Positions 40,790 to 48,930 of a stretch of 64,000 nucleotides of DNA are shown here, in pieces. Every line of letters begins with the position of its first letter. Positions within the stretch are counted from its first letter, which is position 1. A program made the translations under genes and the position numbers. Below the pieces are notes generated by a model. It saw only the letters and a program-made list of their open reading frames with translations, was not told the origin of the DNA and did not search any database. Source of the stretch: a virus; the IMG/VR virus record IMGVR_UViG_3300020203_000009, positions 60,070 through 124,069 of that record. One strand, given 5' to 3'.

Positions 40790-42412
40790 ATGGGTTTTGT
40801 TTATTTAAATTTGAACGGCGACGAAATTGGCGAAAACATTGGCAATGCAGTAGCCTCTAATGATGAAGAAGGCCTTGGCCAAATGAGCAACACTCTTAAA
40901 GATGCCCACCGGGCTTTTGAAGAGTGGATAGAATCTGTAGGAGGAATGGTTATCGTTTCCAGCGGTGACGAGTCACTTTGTAAGATTCCTGCAGAAGCCT
41001 ATAATGAAGAAACTATTGAAGGTCTTCGTCAACAATACGAGCAAATGACAGGACACACAGCTACCGTTGGCGTTGGCAATAGCATGTCTGAGGCAGCCAA
41101 AGCCCTTATCTACGGTAAAATGAACGAAAAGAATCAGGTTGTTCAATACGATCCTATGATTGAGGATTATATCAATTCAGACGAGGAAGCTTCTGAACAA
41201 GTAGAGGATATCGTTTCCGCTGAAGGACAGGCCGGAGGACAGGCTGAAGGACAGGCTGAAGGACAGGCCGGAGGCTATCCCGTTGATGAAGAGTTTCAAA
41301 ACAACAATATTGCTCAAAATTCACCAGACGAGTCAACACAGAGTCAAATGCCAGATGAAAGTCTAATGGATGAAGGGCAGATGTCAGAAGAAGACGCATC
41401 TGTAAGCCCTGAAGATAAGCTAAAACAATTTGTAGCTGCCGATGTTGATGGCGACGGAGATATCGACGACGTTGCTGAAGTTAGTGATCAAGACGGAGAT
41501 GGCGATATCGATCAAGAAGACGCCTCATCTTTGGTTAGCGATATGATTCACGCCAACATGGGTGGAGATGAAGATCAGGAAATGGAAGGTCAGGAAATGG
41601 AAGGCCAGGAGATGGGCGAAGAGGAACTGGACGAAGAGGAAATTTCTCAAGCAATTCAAGAATTAAGTCAGGAAGATTTGGCTGAAGGTCATAGCTTTGA
41701 AGATGAAGAGCAGTCTGAAGAAGGCATGGACGATCAGCTAAAACAAGATATCATGAACTCTCTTTCTGCCTTTAAAGATAATCAACAGATGCTAGAGCAG
41801 GCTAAGGAGCAAAACCCAAGTCTTTATAGTGCTACCATTACGATGCTTCGCGCTATGATTGAAATGGCAAAGCGCCTTAGTGTAAACCCTGCACCTGAAC
41901 TTGAAGAAGGCATGGAAGAAGATTTGGATCAAATGGGAGATGAAGGGCAGATGCCTGAGCAGGAAATGTCCGGCGAAGAAGAAATGCTTATGGAAGACGA
42001 AGATTCTGCTTATGACAAACCCTTCTCAGGTGAGGAAGGCACGGAAGAAAGCACGGAAGAAGGCATGGAAGAAGAGTCTGAAGAGCCCACTGAAGAGATG
42101 GAAGAAGAAAGCGAAGAACCTAAGAAAGAAAATAAAAAGCCAGCCTTCATGAAAAATGAAGAAATGAATAAGCAAGAGAAGGGTGTAAATACAAATCTTG
42201 TATCGCAAGACGCTATGAAAAATAAGGGAGAGTCTGACGCTGGTAGAAACGTCAGAAGAGCAGCAAAATTCAAAAAAATCGGTCTACATGATGTAGCTAA
42301 AGAACAAAAAAATGCAGCAAAAAGATTTGGTAAGTGGGCCTTAGATGATTTAAAATCTCAAAAAAAGCCAAACCTTCCTAAGAGTGAGGAAGCGTCTTCC
42401 TCAAAAAAGTAA
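40790..42412 (+). CDS. Acidic protein with GGDEF/GTP-cyclohydrolase-III-like palm domain
   Basis: The first 120 residues follow the palm-domain pattern of nucleotide cyclases and archaeal GTP cyclohydrolase III: NGDEIG (9-14), then a helix, VIVSSGDES (55-62) in the position of the GG(D/E) motif, and VGVGNSMSEAAKAL (93-106) followed by MNEKNQVVQYD. After this come GQAEGQAGG repeats (about 145-160), two calcium-loop-like stretches DVDGDGDIDD (218-227) and DQDGDGDIDQ (233-242), long Glu-rich segments, and a tail with KKENKKPAFMK and LPKSEE. A metal-binding Asp11 and Asp60 are kept. Catalysis is unproven; it may be a virion-internal protein. Confidence 0.5.
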   Translation: MGFVYLNLNGDEIGENIGNAVASNDEEGLGQMSNTLKDAHRAFEEWIESVGGMVIVSSGDESLCKIPAEAYNEETIEGLRQQYEQMTGHTATVGVGNSMSEAAKALIYGKMNEKNQVVQYDPMIEDYINSDEEASEQVEDIVSAEGQAGGQAEGQAEGQAGGYPVDEEFQNNNIAQNSPDESTQSQMPDESLMDEGQMSEEDASVSPEDKLKQFVAADVDGDGDIDDVAEVSDQDGDGDIDQEDASSLVSDMIHANMGGDEDQEMEGQEMEGQEMGEEELDEEEISQAIQELSQEDLAEGHSFEDEEQSEEGMDDQLKQDIMNSLSAFKDNQQMLEQAKEQNPSLYSATITMLRAMIEMAKRLSVNPAPELEEGMEEDLDQMGDEGQMPEQEMSGEEEMLMEDEDSAYDKPFSGEEGTEESTEEGMEEESEEPTEEMEEESEEPKKENKKPAFMKNEEMNKQEKGVNTNLVSQDAMKNKGESDAGRNVRRAAKFKKIGLHDVAKEQKNAAKRFGKWALDDLKSQKKPNLPKSEEASSSKK

Positions 42413-42426
42413 TTAGGCAAGACTCT

Positions 42427-42747
42427 TTGGCTAAGAGTATTTTGCCTAATGTTACTTTGCCTAAGATTTATTTGCCTAAGATTGCTACCAAGCGAATCAT
42501 CAAAAAGCCAGTCCCCATTGGGGCTACTAAAAACGGTAAGACTAAGGTTATTAGCCTTGGCGGTAGAAGCAGTTGGCGTCAAACCTCTAAGGGTATCACT
42601 GGTATGGACGAAAGGAATATGCCGACGACTAAAAAACCAGACATGTCTAATGTAAAGGCTAAACCTACACACAGAGTCCATAACGCGGCAGGTGCTAAAT
42701 CAGGATCTACAGACACTGGCGATCACCACACCAAACCGGCGGGGTAA
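42427..42747 (+). CDS. Basic hypothetical protein, 106 aa
   Basis: Starts with a TTG (42427) lying in a small hairpin (ACTCTT / AAGAGT, 42422..42438). The N terminus has tandem LPx repeats (ILPNV, LPKIY, LPKIA) encoded by repeats of TTTGCCTAA. The rest is basic, Gly/Ser/Thr-rich, ending DHHTKPAG. No family recognised. The frame is supported by the 4-base-or-less junctions with both neighbours; the exact start is uncertain. Confidence 0.45.
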   Translation: MAKSILPNVTLPKIYLPKIATKRIIKKPVPIGATKNGKTKVISLGGRSSWRQTSKGITGMDERNMPTTKKPDMSNVKAKPTHRVHNAAGAKSGSTDTGDHHTKPAG

Positions 42748-43511
42748 TGGCAAATTTAAAGTTTGAAATTGACGTTTCTTCGATAACCAGTCAGTTCCTT
42801 GAGTTAAAAAAAGAAGTAGAAACAACCGTTAAAGAGGCTGCCGGTGGACTAGCCGCATCTACACATGCTAAATTGCTTGAATTGGCATCTACTGAGCTTG
42901 GATCACTATCAACTAAATATAAAGATTCAATTACATTCGAACAGCTTGAAGAGGGTCTTTGGATCGTAAATCTAGACGCAAAAGCTGTTTGGATAGAAGA
43001 TGGAAGAAAATCAGGTTTCCAGGAAGAGCTTCTTAGTGGCAAATCCTCCAAAAGGAACAAAAAAGGAGAGCGTTATGCCGTTATTCCTTTTGAACATTCT
43101 AAACCTCCATCTCAACAAAGTACTTCTGCCAAAGCCTTAACAGACCAGATTAGGGACTATTTAAAGAAAAATAACATAAACTACAAAAAGATTGAAAATA
43201 ATGCCGATGGGAGCCCAAAGCTTGGGCTGGTTAAAAGGTTCAATGTTGAATCAGCAAAGCTAAAGCCTAATCATAAAGACAGTCCATTGCAAGGTGTTAG
43301 TATTTATCAGAGAATTGATAAGAAAACAGGCAAAGTACAGAGAGATACCCTAACCTTTAGGATAATTAGCGAATCAATGCGCGGAACAGGTAAGTGGGAA
43401 CATCCGGGAATGCAGGGCGCTCACCTAATGATCAAGACCTTAGCCTGGGCCGAGTACGAGTGGGAAACAAAAATTCTTCCAGCTATTATGGAAAAGTTTA
43501 ACGGTAAATAA
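42747..43511 (+). CDS. Putative tail-completion/neck protein, 254 aa
   Basis: Resembles in layout the gp10/neck-type proteins of contractile-tail phages: an N-terminal helical domain followed by a beta-rich part (WIVNLDAKAVWIEDGRKSGFQ) and a C-terminal helix-rich end with MRGTGKWEHPGMQGAH. The start overlaps the previous stop by one base. It directly precedes another completion-like gene and lies upstream of sheath and tube. Function assigned by position. Confidence 0.5.
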   Translation: MANLKFEIDVSSITSQFLELKKEVETTVKEAAGGLAASTHAKLLELASTELGSLSTKYKDSITFEQLEEGLWIVNLDAKAVWIEDGRKSGFQEELLSGKSSKRNKKGERYAVIPFEHSKPPSQQSTSAKALTDQIRDYLKKNNINYKKIENNADGSPKLGLVKRFNVESAKLKPNHKDSPLQGVSIYQRIDKKTGKVQRDTLTFRIISESMRGTGKWEHPGMQGAHLMIKTLAWAEYEWETKILPAIMEKFNGK

Positions 43512-43514
43512 TAT

Positions 43515-44501
43515 ATGATAAGCACTACTGAAACATTAATCAAAGAAATCATAGACTTAGCTGTTAATGATCTCAAAAACAATCTTTGGCTAGTCGAGGA
43601 TATTCTATCTGATTTTATTGAAAACCCTATCCTTTCACGTAAATTCGGCATGAAGGAAATTGACAGGTGTAAGGAGTGGCTAACAAACAACAAAATTCAC
43701 TATTTTCAAAAACTTAGACAAGATTCTGAGCAATTTCCATGTGTTACAATCTCCATGGGAGAAAGTTTTGAGGATAAGTCGTTAACTACGCTCGGAGATG
43801 CTACGATTGATGTAATTGAATTAGACCCCTCTAGCATATCAAAACCCATTGCATACATTGTAAAGCCTTTTCAGGTTGTCAGTTATAATCAAGCAACCGG
43901 CATAGTTAAAATACCAAACAACACTGACGGGGCTAAGTATATTTCAGAAGGCCAAATTGCAGTAGACCCAGAAACAGGTAACGGGTATGTCATTCTAGAG
44001 AAAAAAAGCAGCACTACATTTAAAATAGAGCCAGGAACAGAGCTGGATGTTGATAGTTTGGCTATTATCCCTAAATATCAAATGTACAGGGCCCGCAGAG
44101 AGGGAATTATAACCCAGGAAACCTTCAATATTGGATGCCATGTCCATGGTGATCCATCCACACTGCTATTCCTTTTTGCTATTGTTAAATATGCCCTATT
44201 GCGCTATAGAGAGGGCTTGCTAGAGTACAACAATTTCCAGCTAAGCTCCTTAAGATTTTCAGACATGATCAAAAACGATGCTTTTGGTGCAGACAACGTC
44301 TATTCACGTTTTGTTGTGTTGTCCGGTCAAGTAGAGGAAAGTTGGCTAAAAACCCCATATAGAGTCGTGGAAGCTATTGATTTTACTTGCAGGGAGGCCC
44401 TAGACGGTAGCATAGGGTTAAATATCCTCTCTAATCTTGATACTAGTGAAGATACGGACGAAGCAGACAACGGCGTTTGGCGAACTAAGAAAGACAATTA
44501 A
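43515..44501 (+). CDS. Putative tail terminator/completion protein, 328 aa
   Basis: No family recognised with confidence. The central region (about 85-185) is beta-rich, then YRARREGIITQETFNIGCHVHGDP leads into a helical segment; similar organisation is seen in tail-end completion proteins. It follows the previous gene by 3 bases. Position just before sheath-associated genes supports a tail role. Confidence 0.5.
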   Translation: MISTTETLIKEIIDLAVNDLKNNLWLVEDILSDFIENPILSRKFGMKEIDRCKEWLTNNKIHYFQKLRQDSEQFPCVTISMGESFEDKSLTTLGDATIDVIELDPSSISKPIAYIVKPFQVVSYNQATGIVKIPNNTDGAKYISEGQIAVDPETGNGYVILEKKSSTTFKIEPGTELDVDSLAIIPKYQMYRARREGIITQETFNIGCHVHGDPSTLLFLFAIVKYALLRYREGLLEYNNFQLSSLRFSDMIKNDAFGADNVYSRFVVLSGQVEESWLKTPYRVVEAIDFTCREALDGSIGLNILSNLDTSEDTDEADNGVWRTKKDN

Positions 44502-44503
44502 AA

Positions 44504-44511
44504 CAATCTTA
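44504..44511 (+). promoter_or_regulatory. Late-type promoter motif (CAATCTTA), leaderless geometry
   Basis: CAATCTTA, five bases, then the A of the ATG at 44517. One mismatch to the common motif. Confidence 0.45.
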
Positions 44512-44516
44512 TACCT

Positions 44517-44741
44517 ATGAAATATAAAGAACAAGAATTAAAAATAATAGCCAAAAGCCTGTATAAGTCGGTTAAGAAACGTCTAAGTGATGAAAAACAC
44601 ATAATTAATGACTTCATGGATGCCGACTACATAGCAGAAGAAAAGCACAGGGTTAAGCCTTCCAAGACAAAGAATTTATGGAAAGAAGAGAAGGGAACCA
44701 AGAAGCTAAAGAAATTTATAGAAAAAACAAGAAAAACTTAA
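44517..44741 (+). CDS. Small basic protein, 74 aa
   Basis: Very Lys-rich, helical. Ends with KKLKKFIEKTRKT, similar to VKPLKKFIEKM in the next acidic gene, so a shared short module may link the two. No ribosome site is seen; the ATG is placed at the predicted transcript start. Function unknown; a basic protein could neutralise DNA inside the head. Confidence 0.45.
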   Translation: MKYKEQELKIIAKSLYKSVKKRLSDEKHIINDFMDADYIAEEKHRVKPSKTKNLWKEEKGTKKLKKFIEKTRKT

Positions 44742-44746
44742 TCTTT
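44739..44746 (+). promoter_or_regulatory. Late-type promoter motif (TAATCTTT)
   Basis: TAATCTTT, five bases, then A; leader with GAGGAAA before the ATG at 44775. Overlaps the stop codon of the preceding gene. Confidence 0.45.
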
Positions 44747-44774
44747 ACACTATTGAAACTTATGAGGAAATGCT

Positions 44775-45560
44775 ATGTCTGAAAAATTTTACACCGCTAA
44801 AGAGATGGCCGTTGCTGCTCTTAAAAAGTATCAAGAACTATGTGAAAACAAAGACTTAAGTAAGGCCAACACTTCTCACGAAATTGAAGGCGGCGAAGAG
44901 CCTAACATTGAAGATGCTGAGTGTCCTGAACAGCTAGCCGCTGAAGGTACCGTTGGCATCAGTTCCAAGCCCAAGAAGAAAAACCCTGACGGTAGTGATT
45001 CTGAAGAAGACGAGGTAAGCGAAGGCGAATCTCAAGCTATGGAAGAAAGTGCTAAGGAAGAAGTCGGCGAACACGAAGACGAAATGCACGAAGAAAAAGA
45101 AAAGTCTGAAGAGTCTGAAAAGTCTGAAGAGCCTAAGAAAGAAAATAAAAAGCCAGCCTTCATGAAAAGTGAAGCAGCAAGCGTCAAGCCACTTAAGAAG
45201 TTCATTGAAAAGATGGAAATGAAGAAAGCCATTGTTGACGAAGGTAAGAGCGACAGTGATAAGGTGAAATCACGTAGTGAAAGAGGGAACCATAGTATCT
45301 CCAAAAAGATTTATGGTCAAGATATTGGAATAAATAAACCCATTTCAGAAAAGGGAGGGGTTTCTCACGTTGGGCATTCGCTAAAAGTTGGTAAAAAACT
45401 TTTACCAGGAAGCTCTAAAGACATTGAACACGACGCAAAAAAGTACCATAAAGGTGTTATTTCTGAACAAAAAGGAATGAAGAAACCCAGCCTTCCTAAG
45501 TCTGAAGAAATGAATAAGTCCAGTAAAGTTGAACAATTCCTTGGTGTTGAGAAAAAATAA
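44775..45560 (+). CDS. Acidic low-complexity protein with KSE motifs, 261 aa
   Basis: Residues about 30-130 are Glu/Ser-rich and probably disordered. A cassette KKENKKPAFMKSE near 125-138 nearly repeats one in the 540-residue acidic protein, followed by LKKFIEKM and a basic Gly/Ser/His-rich C terminus with LPKSEEMNKSSK. Such Glu-rich, tag-bearing proteins could be prohead core or internal proteins processed by the prohead protease. The start has GAGGAAA. No family recognised. Confidence 0.5.
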   Translation: MSEKFYTAKEMAVAALKKYQELCENKDLSKANTSHEIEGGEEPNIEDAECPEQLAAEGTVGISSKPKKKNPDGSDSEEDEVSEGESQAMEESAKEEVGEHEDEMHEEKEKSEESEKSEEPKKENKKPAFMKSEAASVKPLKKFIEKMEMKKAIVDEGKSDSDKVKSRSERGNHSISKKIYGQDIGINKPISEKGGVSHVGHSLKVGKKLLPGSSKDIEHDAKKYHKGVISEQKGMKKPSLPKSEEMNKSSKVEQFLGVEKK

Positions 45561-45808
45561 TGGCTAAAAGAGAAGAAAAAAACACATTGCTAGAAGCTAA
45601 AGAAATGCGCAGGCTTGCTCATGAACAAAAGCAAGTCTCTGTTAAAGAAGACACTAGGGAAGAGTTTCGTAAGTTTTTTGTAAAACTAAAAACTAAGTAC
45701 GAGTTAGACGGGAAACTTGAAAATGTAATGTGGCTTCATTTTAAAGCCGCTGGTTTTGACAAAAAAGAAAAATTCCAAGACGGTGTTTTTCATTTTGGTC
45801 TACGATAG
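45560..45808 (+). CDS. Small basic hypothetical protein, 82 aa
   Basis: Helical, Lys/Glu-rich, with EFRKFFVKLKTKYELDGKL and a C-terminal aromatic patch (FHFGLR). Start overlaps the previous stop (TAATG), so it is coupled. Precedes the tail sheath gene. No family recognised. Confidence 0.5.
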   Translation: MAKREEKNTLLEAKEMRRLAHEQKQVSVKEDTREEFRKFFVKLKTKYELDGKLENVMWLHFKAAGFDKKEKFQDGVFHFGLR

Positions 45809-45831
45809 AAAAATTTAGATAGGAGATATAT

Positions 45832-47985
45832 ATGGTACAAAGAGTAACTACTTCATTCGGGACTTTCACTAAACCTGGCTTTTATTACAAGCAAAGCGTA
45901 AAATCTAACCCAGTAGGGGTCGCAGTTAGCGGTAATATCGTTATTATCGGTGAATCTTCTGGTGGAGCAAAATACACTGAAGAAACCCTCAAGGACAACT
46001 CCTTCTCTCCAGACCAGTTGGACAGGGTTATTGATAAATACACCTCAGGCCCTATCGTAGATGCATTTAGAGCCCTATCAAACCCCTCTTCTGACGCCAA
46101 CATTACAGGTTCAGCAAATAGGATCTTCATCGTTAAAACTAACGGTGGTACTCAGGCCACCCATACAATTGCTAACTCTTACGGCTCTCTTACAGATAAG
46201 AATTACGGTACTGACGGTAATAAATACTTTTACCAAGTAACCTCTGTTCAAGATGAAACCGGCGCAGCCCATGAGGGCAGTGTAATTCCAGGCTACGATG
46301 TTGCCTTGACTGGTGTTGAGTTTGCAGTTAGAGTACAGGGTGGAGCGTCAATTGCAATTAACGTCTTTACTGGCGCTTCAACTGATTACGACACCAGGAG
46401 CGAAGTTATCGCTCTTATTGATGCCGCATTGCCCGCTGGTCTTAGCTGCGTAGCTGGGACTGCCGCCAATACTATTCGCATCGAGTCAGACCTAGATAGT
46501 CTTGCTAATCGCAAGGGTTATTCTAAGGCTTTTGAGCTAATAGACAGTACTCTAGGCGACCTAGCCGCCCTTGGTTTTGATGCAGGTCTTTATACCTCCT
46601 CTGCCGAACCCAAGTCTCAGATTGATATCAAGCGTAGTGATATCAATCTAAATGAGTCTTTCGTTTCTGAAGCCGCTGTTGCTTTCGGAATCGGTTACGA
46701 AGGAACTACTGCTGTAATGACCATTAGCGCCACTTCCTTGAGCACTACCGTAACTGGTGGCTCCGGTGCTAACCTTTCACTACAACTATCTAACTACCCT
46801 ACTGTTAAAGACCTTTCAGACTTCATCAATAGCCAGACTGGTTATTCTGCAGATGTGAATTCAAACAGCACTCAATCTTCTCCCTTTGATTTAGATCAAG
46901 TCATTGCTTTGGGTATTGCCAGCACTGATTCTGACATTACACCTGGCAAAGTTAAGCGTTCATTGGCTAATTTTGAAACTGGCATGTTGAATGCTTCTAG
47001 GCTTGATTTTGAAGCTACAGCGACTGCCGGACTACCTGACGAAACAGCATCTGTTAACTATCTAGTCGGTGGACTAAGGGGCGCAACATTGGCCGCCGAT
47101 GTTGTCGGTGCAGTAAATATCTGTGAAACCGTTGATATCAACTTTGTATTGCCACTGTTCTCAAGGAACGCATCTTCAGACATTACTGATGGTTTAACCG
47201 ATTCTGGCTCTACTTATACTATTGCCGCAATAAACGCATTGGTTAAGAATCACTGTTTAAAGATGGTTGATCCACATATCAAGAAACCACGCCAAGGCGC
47301 TTGTTCCTTTTGGGGAACTTATTCTGAAGCTAAAGACGCAATGGCACAACTAGGTGGTGGATTGTTTACTCTATGTTTCCAAAAATCTTCACAAGTTGAC
47401 GGTTTTGGAGCGATTGTTAGCTTTCAACCTTGGCACACTGCCTGTATTGCCGTTGGTATGCAGACTGCTGGTTTCTATAAGAACATTGTTAACAAATACG
47501 CCAACGTAATTTCCTTTGAAGACCCAAGCGGTTTTGATTCTGGAAGTCCTGGAGATGTTGACGATGCACTAACCGCTGGCGGGCTTTTCCTTGAAAAAGA
47601 CACCTTTGGTAATAAGTGGGTAAGCGATCAAACTACCTACGGTTTTGACGAAAACTTCGTCTATAACTCACTACAGGCTGTTTATACATCAAACCTAGTA
47701 GCCCTGGACCTTAACGATAGCTTCCAGAGAGCGTTTATCGGTCAATCACTTGCCGATGTTGACGCTAGCACTGGTCTATCCTTCCTAGCCTCTAAAATGG
47801 ATGTTTACAAGAAACAGAAATTGATTGGCACATCTGACGATGCACCCGCTGGTTATAAGAATGCAAAGATCGAAATTCAAGGGCCTGCCATTTATGTTTA
47901 CGTTGAATATAAACTAGCTACAGGGCTTTATTTCGGAATTCTTGATTTGAAAATTTCTCAAATCAGCTCTAGCGCATCACAATAA
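45832..47985 (+). CDS. Tail sheath protein
   Basis: The contractile tail sheath (T4 gp18-like). The N terminus TKPGFYYKQ and VGVAVSGNIVIIGESSGG form the typical first domain; the C-terminal third has QPWHTACIAVGM, KDTFGNKWVSDQTTY and a late beta-hairpin region with KIEIQGPAIYVYVEYK, as in sheath proteins. The length of 717 is in range for large-phage sheaths. A strong AGGAGA site precedes the ATG, codon use is GC-richer than average, and the tail tube gene follows directly. The phage therefore has a contractile tail. Confidence 0.9.
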   Translation: MVQRVTTSFGTFTKPGFYYKQSVKSNPVGVAVSGNIVIIGESSGGAKYTEETLKDNSFSPDQLDRVIDKYTSGPIVDAFRALSNPSSDANITGSANRIFIVKTNGGTQATHTIANSYGSLTDKNYGTDGNKYFYQVTSVQDETGAAHEGSVIPGYDVALTGVEFAVRVQGGASIAINVFTGASTDYDTRSEVIALIDAALPAGLSCVAGTAANTIRIESDLDSLANRKGYSKAFELIDSTLGDLAALGFDAGLYTSSAEPKSQIDIKRSDINLNESFVSEAAVAFGIGYEGTTAVMTISATSLSTTVTGGSGANLSLQLSNYPTVKDLSDFINSQTGYSADVNSNSTQSSPFDLDQVIALGIASTDSDITPGKVKRSLANFETGMLNASRLDFEATATAGLPDETASVNYLVGGLRGATLAADVVGAVNICETVDINFVLPLFSRNASSDITDGLTDSGSTYTIAAINALVKNHCLKMVDPHIKKPRQGACSFWGTYSEAKDAMAQLGGGLFTLCFQKSSQVDGFGAIVSFQPWHTACIAVGMQTAGFYKNIVNKYANVISFEDPSGFDSGSPGDVDDALTAGGLFLEKDTFGNKWVSDQTTYGFDENFVYNSLQAVYTSNLVALDLNDSFQRAFIGQSLADVDASTGLSFLASKMDVYKKQKLIGTSDDAPAGYKNAKIEIQGPAIYVYVEYKLATGLYFGILDLKISQISSSASQ

Positions 47986-48004
47986 TAAGTAATTAGGAGT
48001 TTAT

Positions 48005-48466
48005 ATGGCTAAGTCAAAAGTTTTTAATGGTGCTCGGGCCCTTGTATATGTAGACAACGTACTCGTGGGTTTGTTTGATTCATGTAATTATTCGGTAAAT
48101 ATCGGTGCAGAGGCTATCCACACCCTAGGTCGATTTGGGCCCCAAGAAATTACCCCCACTTCTTATGAAGCTGTGACAGTTAATTGCTCAGGATTTAGGA
48201 TCATTGGAAACGGTGGACACATTCTACCAAAATTCCCCAAGCTTCAAGATCTTTTGAATCTAGAGTCAATCACCCTAGCTATGACCGATAGGCAATCTCC
48301 TGCCGGTTCTGCTCCAGTTATGACTGTGGAAAACTGTATCCCTATCAGCTACGGGACAGGCGCTCAGGGTAAGGCTACCGGCCGTATCTCTGTAACTTAC
48401 ATGGGAACTAACGCTACAGATGAGTCTGGACCTCAGTCTGAAGGTGGAGCTGCCACTCTTCCTTAA
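48005..48466 (+). CDS. Tail tube protein
   Basis: Beta-barrel tail tube (gp19-like): the N-terminal NGARALVYVDNVLVGLFDSC segment, IGAEAIHTLGRFGPQEITPTSYE and the terminal beta strands (ISVTYMGTNA) match tube proteins of contractile phages, and the 153-residue length is typical. It follows the sheath by 19 bases with TTAGGAG before the ATG. Highly expressed by codon use. This gene pair is the strongest evidence for a myovirus. Confidence 0.85.
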   Translation: MAKSKVFNGARALVYVDNVLVGLFDSCNYSVNIGAEAIHTLGRFGPQEITPTSYEAVTVNCSGFRIIGNGGHILPKFPKLQDLLNLESITLAMTDRQSPAGSAPVMTVENCIPISYGTGAQGKATGRISVTYMGTNATDESGPQSEGGAATLP

Positions 48467-48487
48467 GCCATATATCACGGTAGTGTT

Positions 48488-48871
48488 ATGAAAAATGAAC
48501 AAATATTTGATCTACTTAAGGAAGTTAGAGAAGATCAAAAAGAGCTTAGAAATTCATTATCAGAACACCACGCCACATCTGTTGGTAACTCTAAAGAGTT
48601 GGGCTATTTTAAAGAAAACCTCAACAAAAACAACCTGTTACTAGAACGCCTCACTAAAACCGTTGAATTACATGAGATGCGCTCTACTAGCTTAGAAAAA
48701 ATCGTAAATGGCTCCAAAAGCAACATCGGTCACTCTGATAGAATATCAGCCCTAGAAGTACCTGTTAAAGCCAAGGACTACTGGCTTAAATCATCTGTAA
48801 AATGGTCAGCACTAATAGCCAGTATTATCGGTATCTTAGCTACAATAGCTAAGGTGTTGGGGCTAATCTAA
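48488..48871 (+). CDS. Coiled-coil protein with C-terminal membrane anchor
   Basis: Residues 1-90 are charged and helical with a coiled-coil pattern, followed by one transmembrane segment (about 106-126: WSALIASIIGILATIAKVLGL). This resembles XhlA-type phage membrane proteins and some holins, so a lysis or membrane-tethering role is possible. No better assignment. Confidence 0.5.
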   Translation: MKNEQIFDLLKEVREDQKELRNSLSEHHATSVGNSKELGYFKENLNKNNLLLERLTKTVELHEMRSTSLEKIVNGSKSNIGHSDRISALEVPVKAKDYWLKSSVKWSALIASIIGILATIAKVLGLI

Positions 48872-48886
48872 CAATCCCTTAAATTA

Positions 48887-48894
48887 CAATCTTT
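48887..48894 (+). promoter_or_regulatory. Late-type promoter motif CAATCTTT
   Basis: CAATCTTT, five bases, then G; about 35 bases upstream of the ATG at 48931, with AGGGG in between. Begins the fibre gene block. Confidence 0.5.
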
Positions 48895-48930
48895 TACTTG
48901 GGACACTAAGGGTAGTGTTACAGGGGTTTT

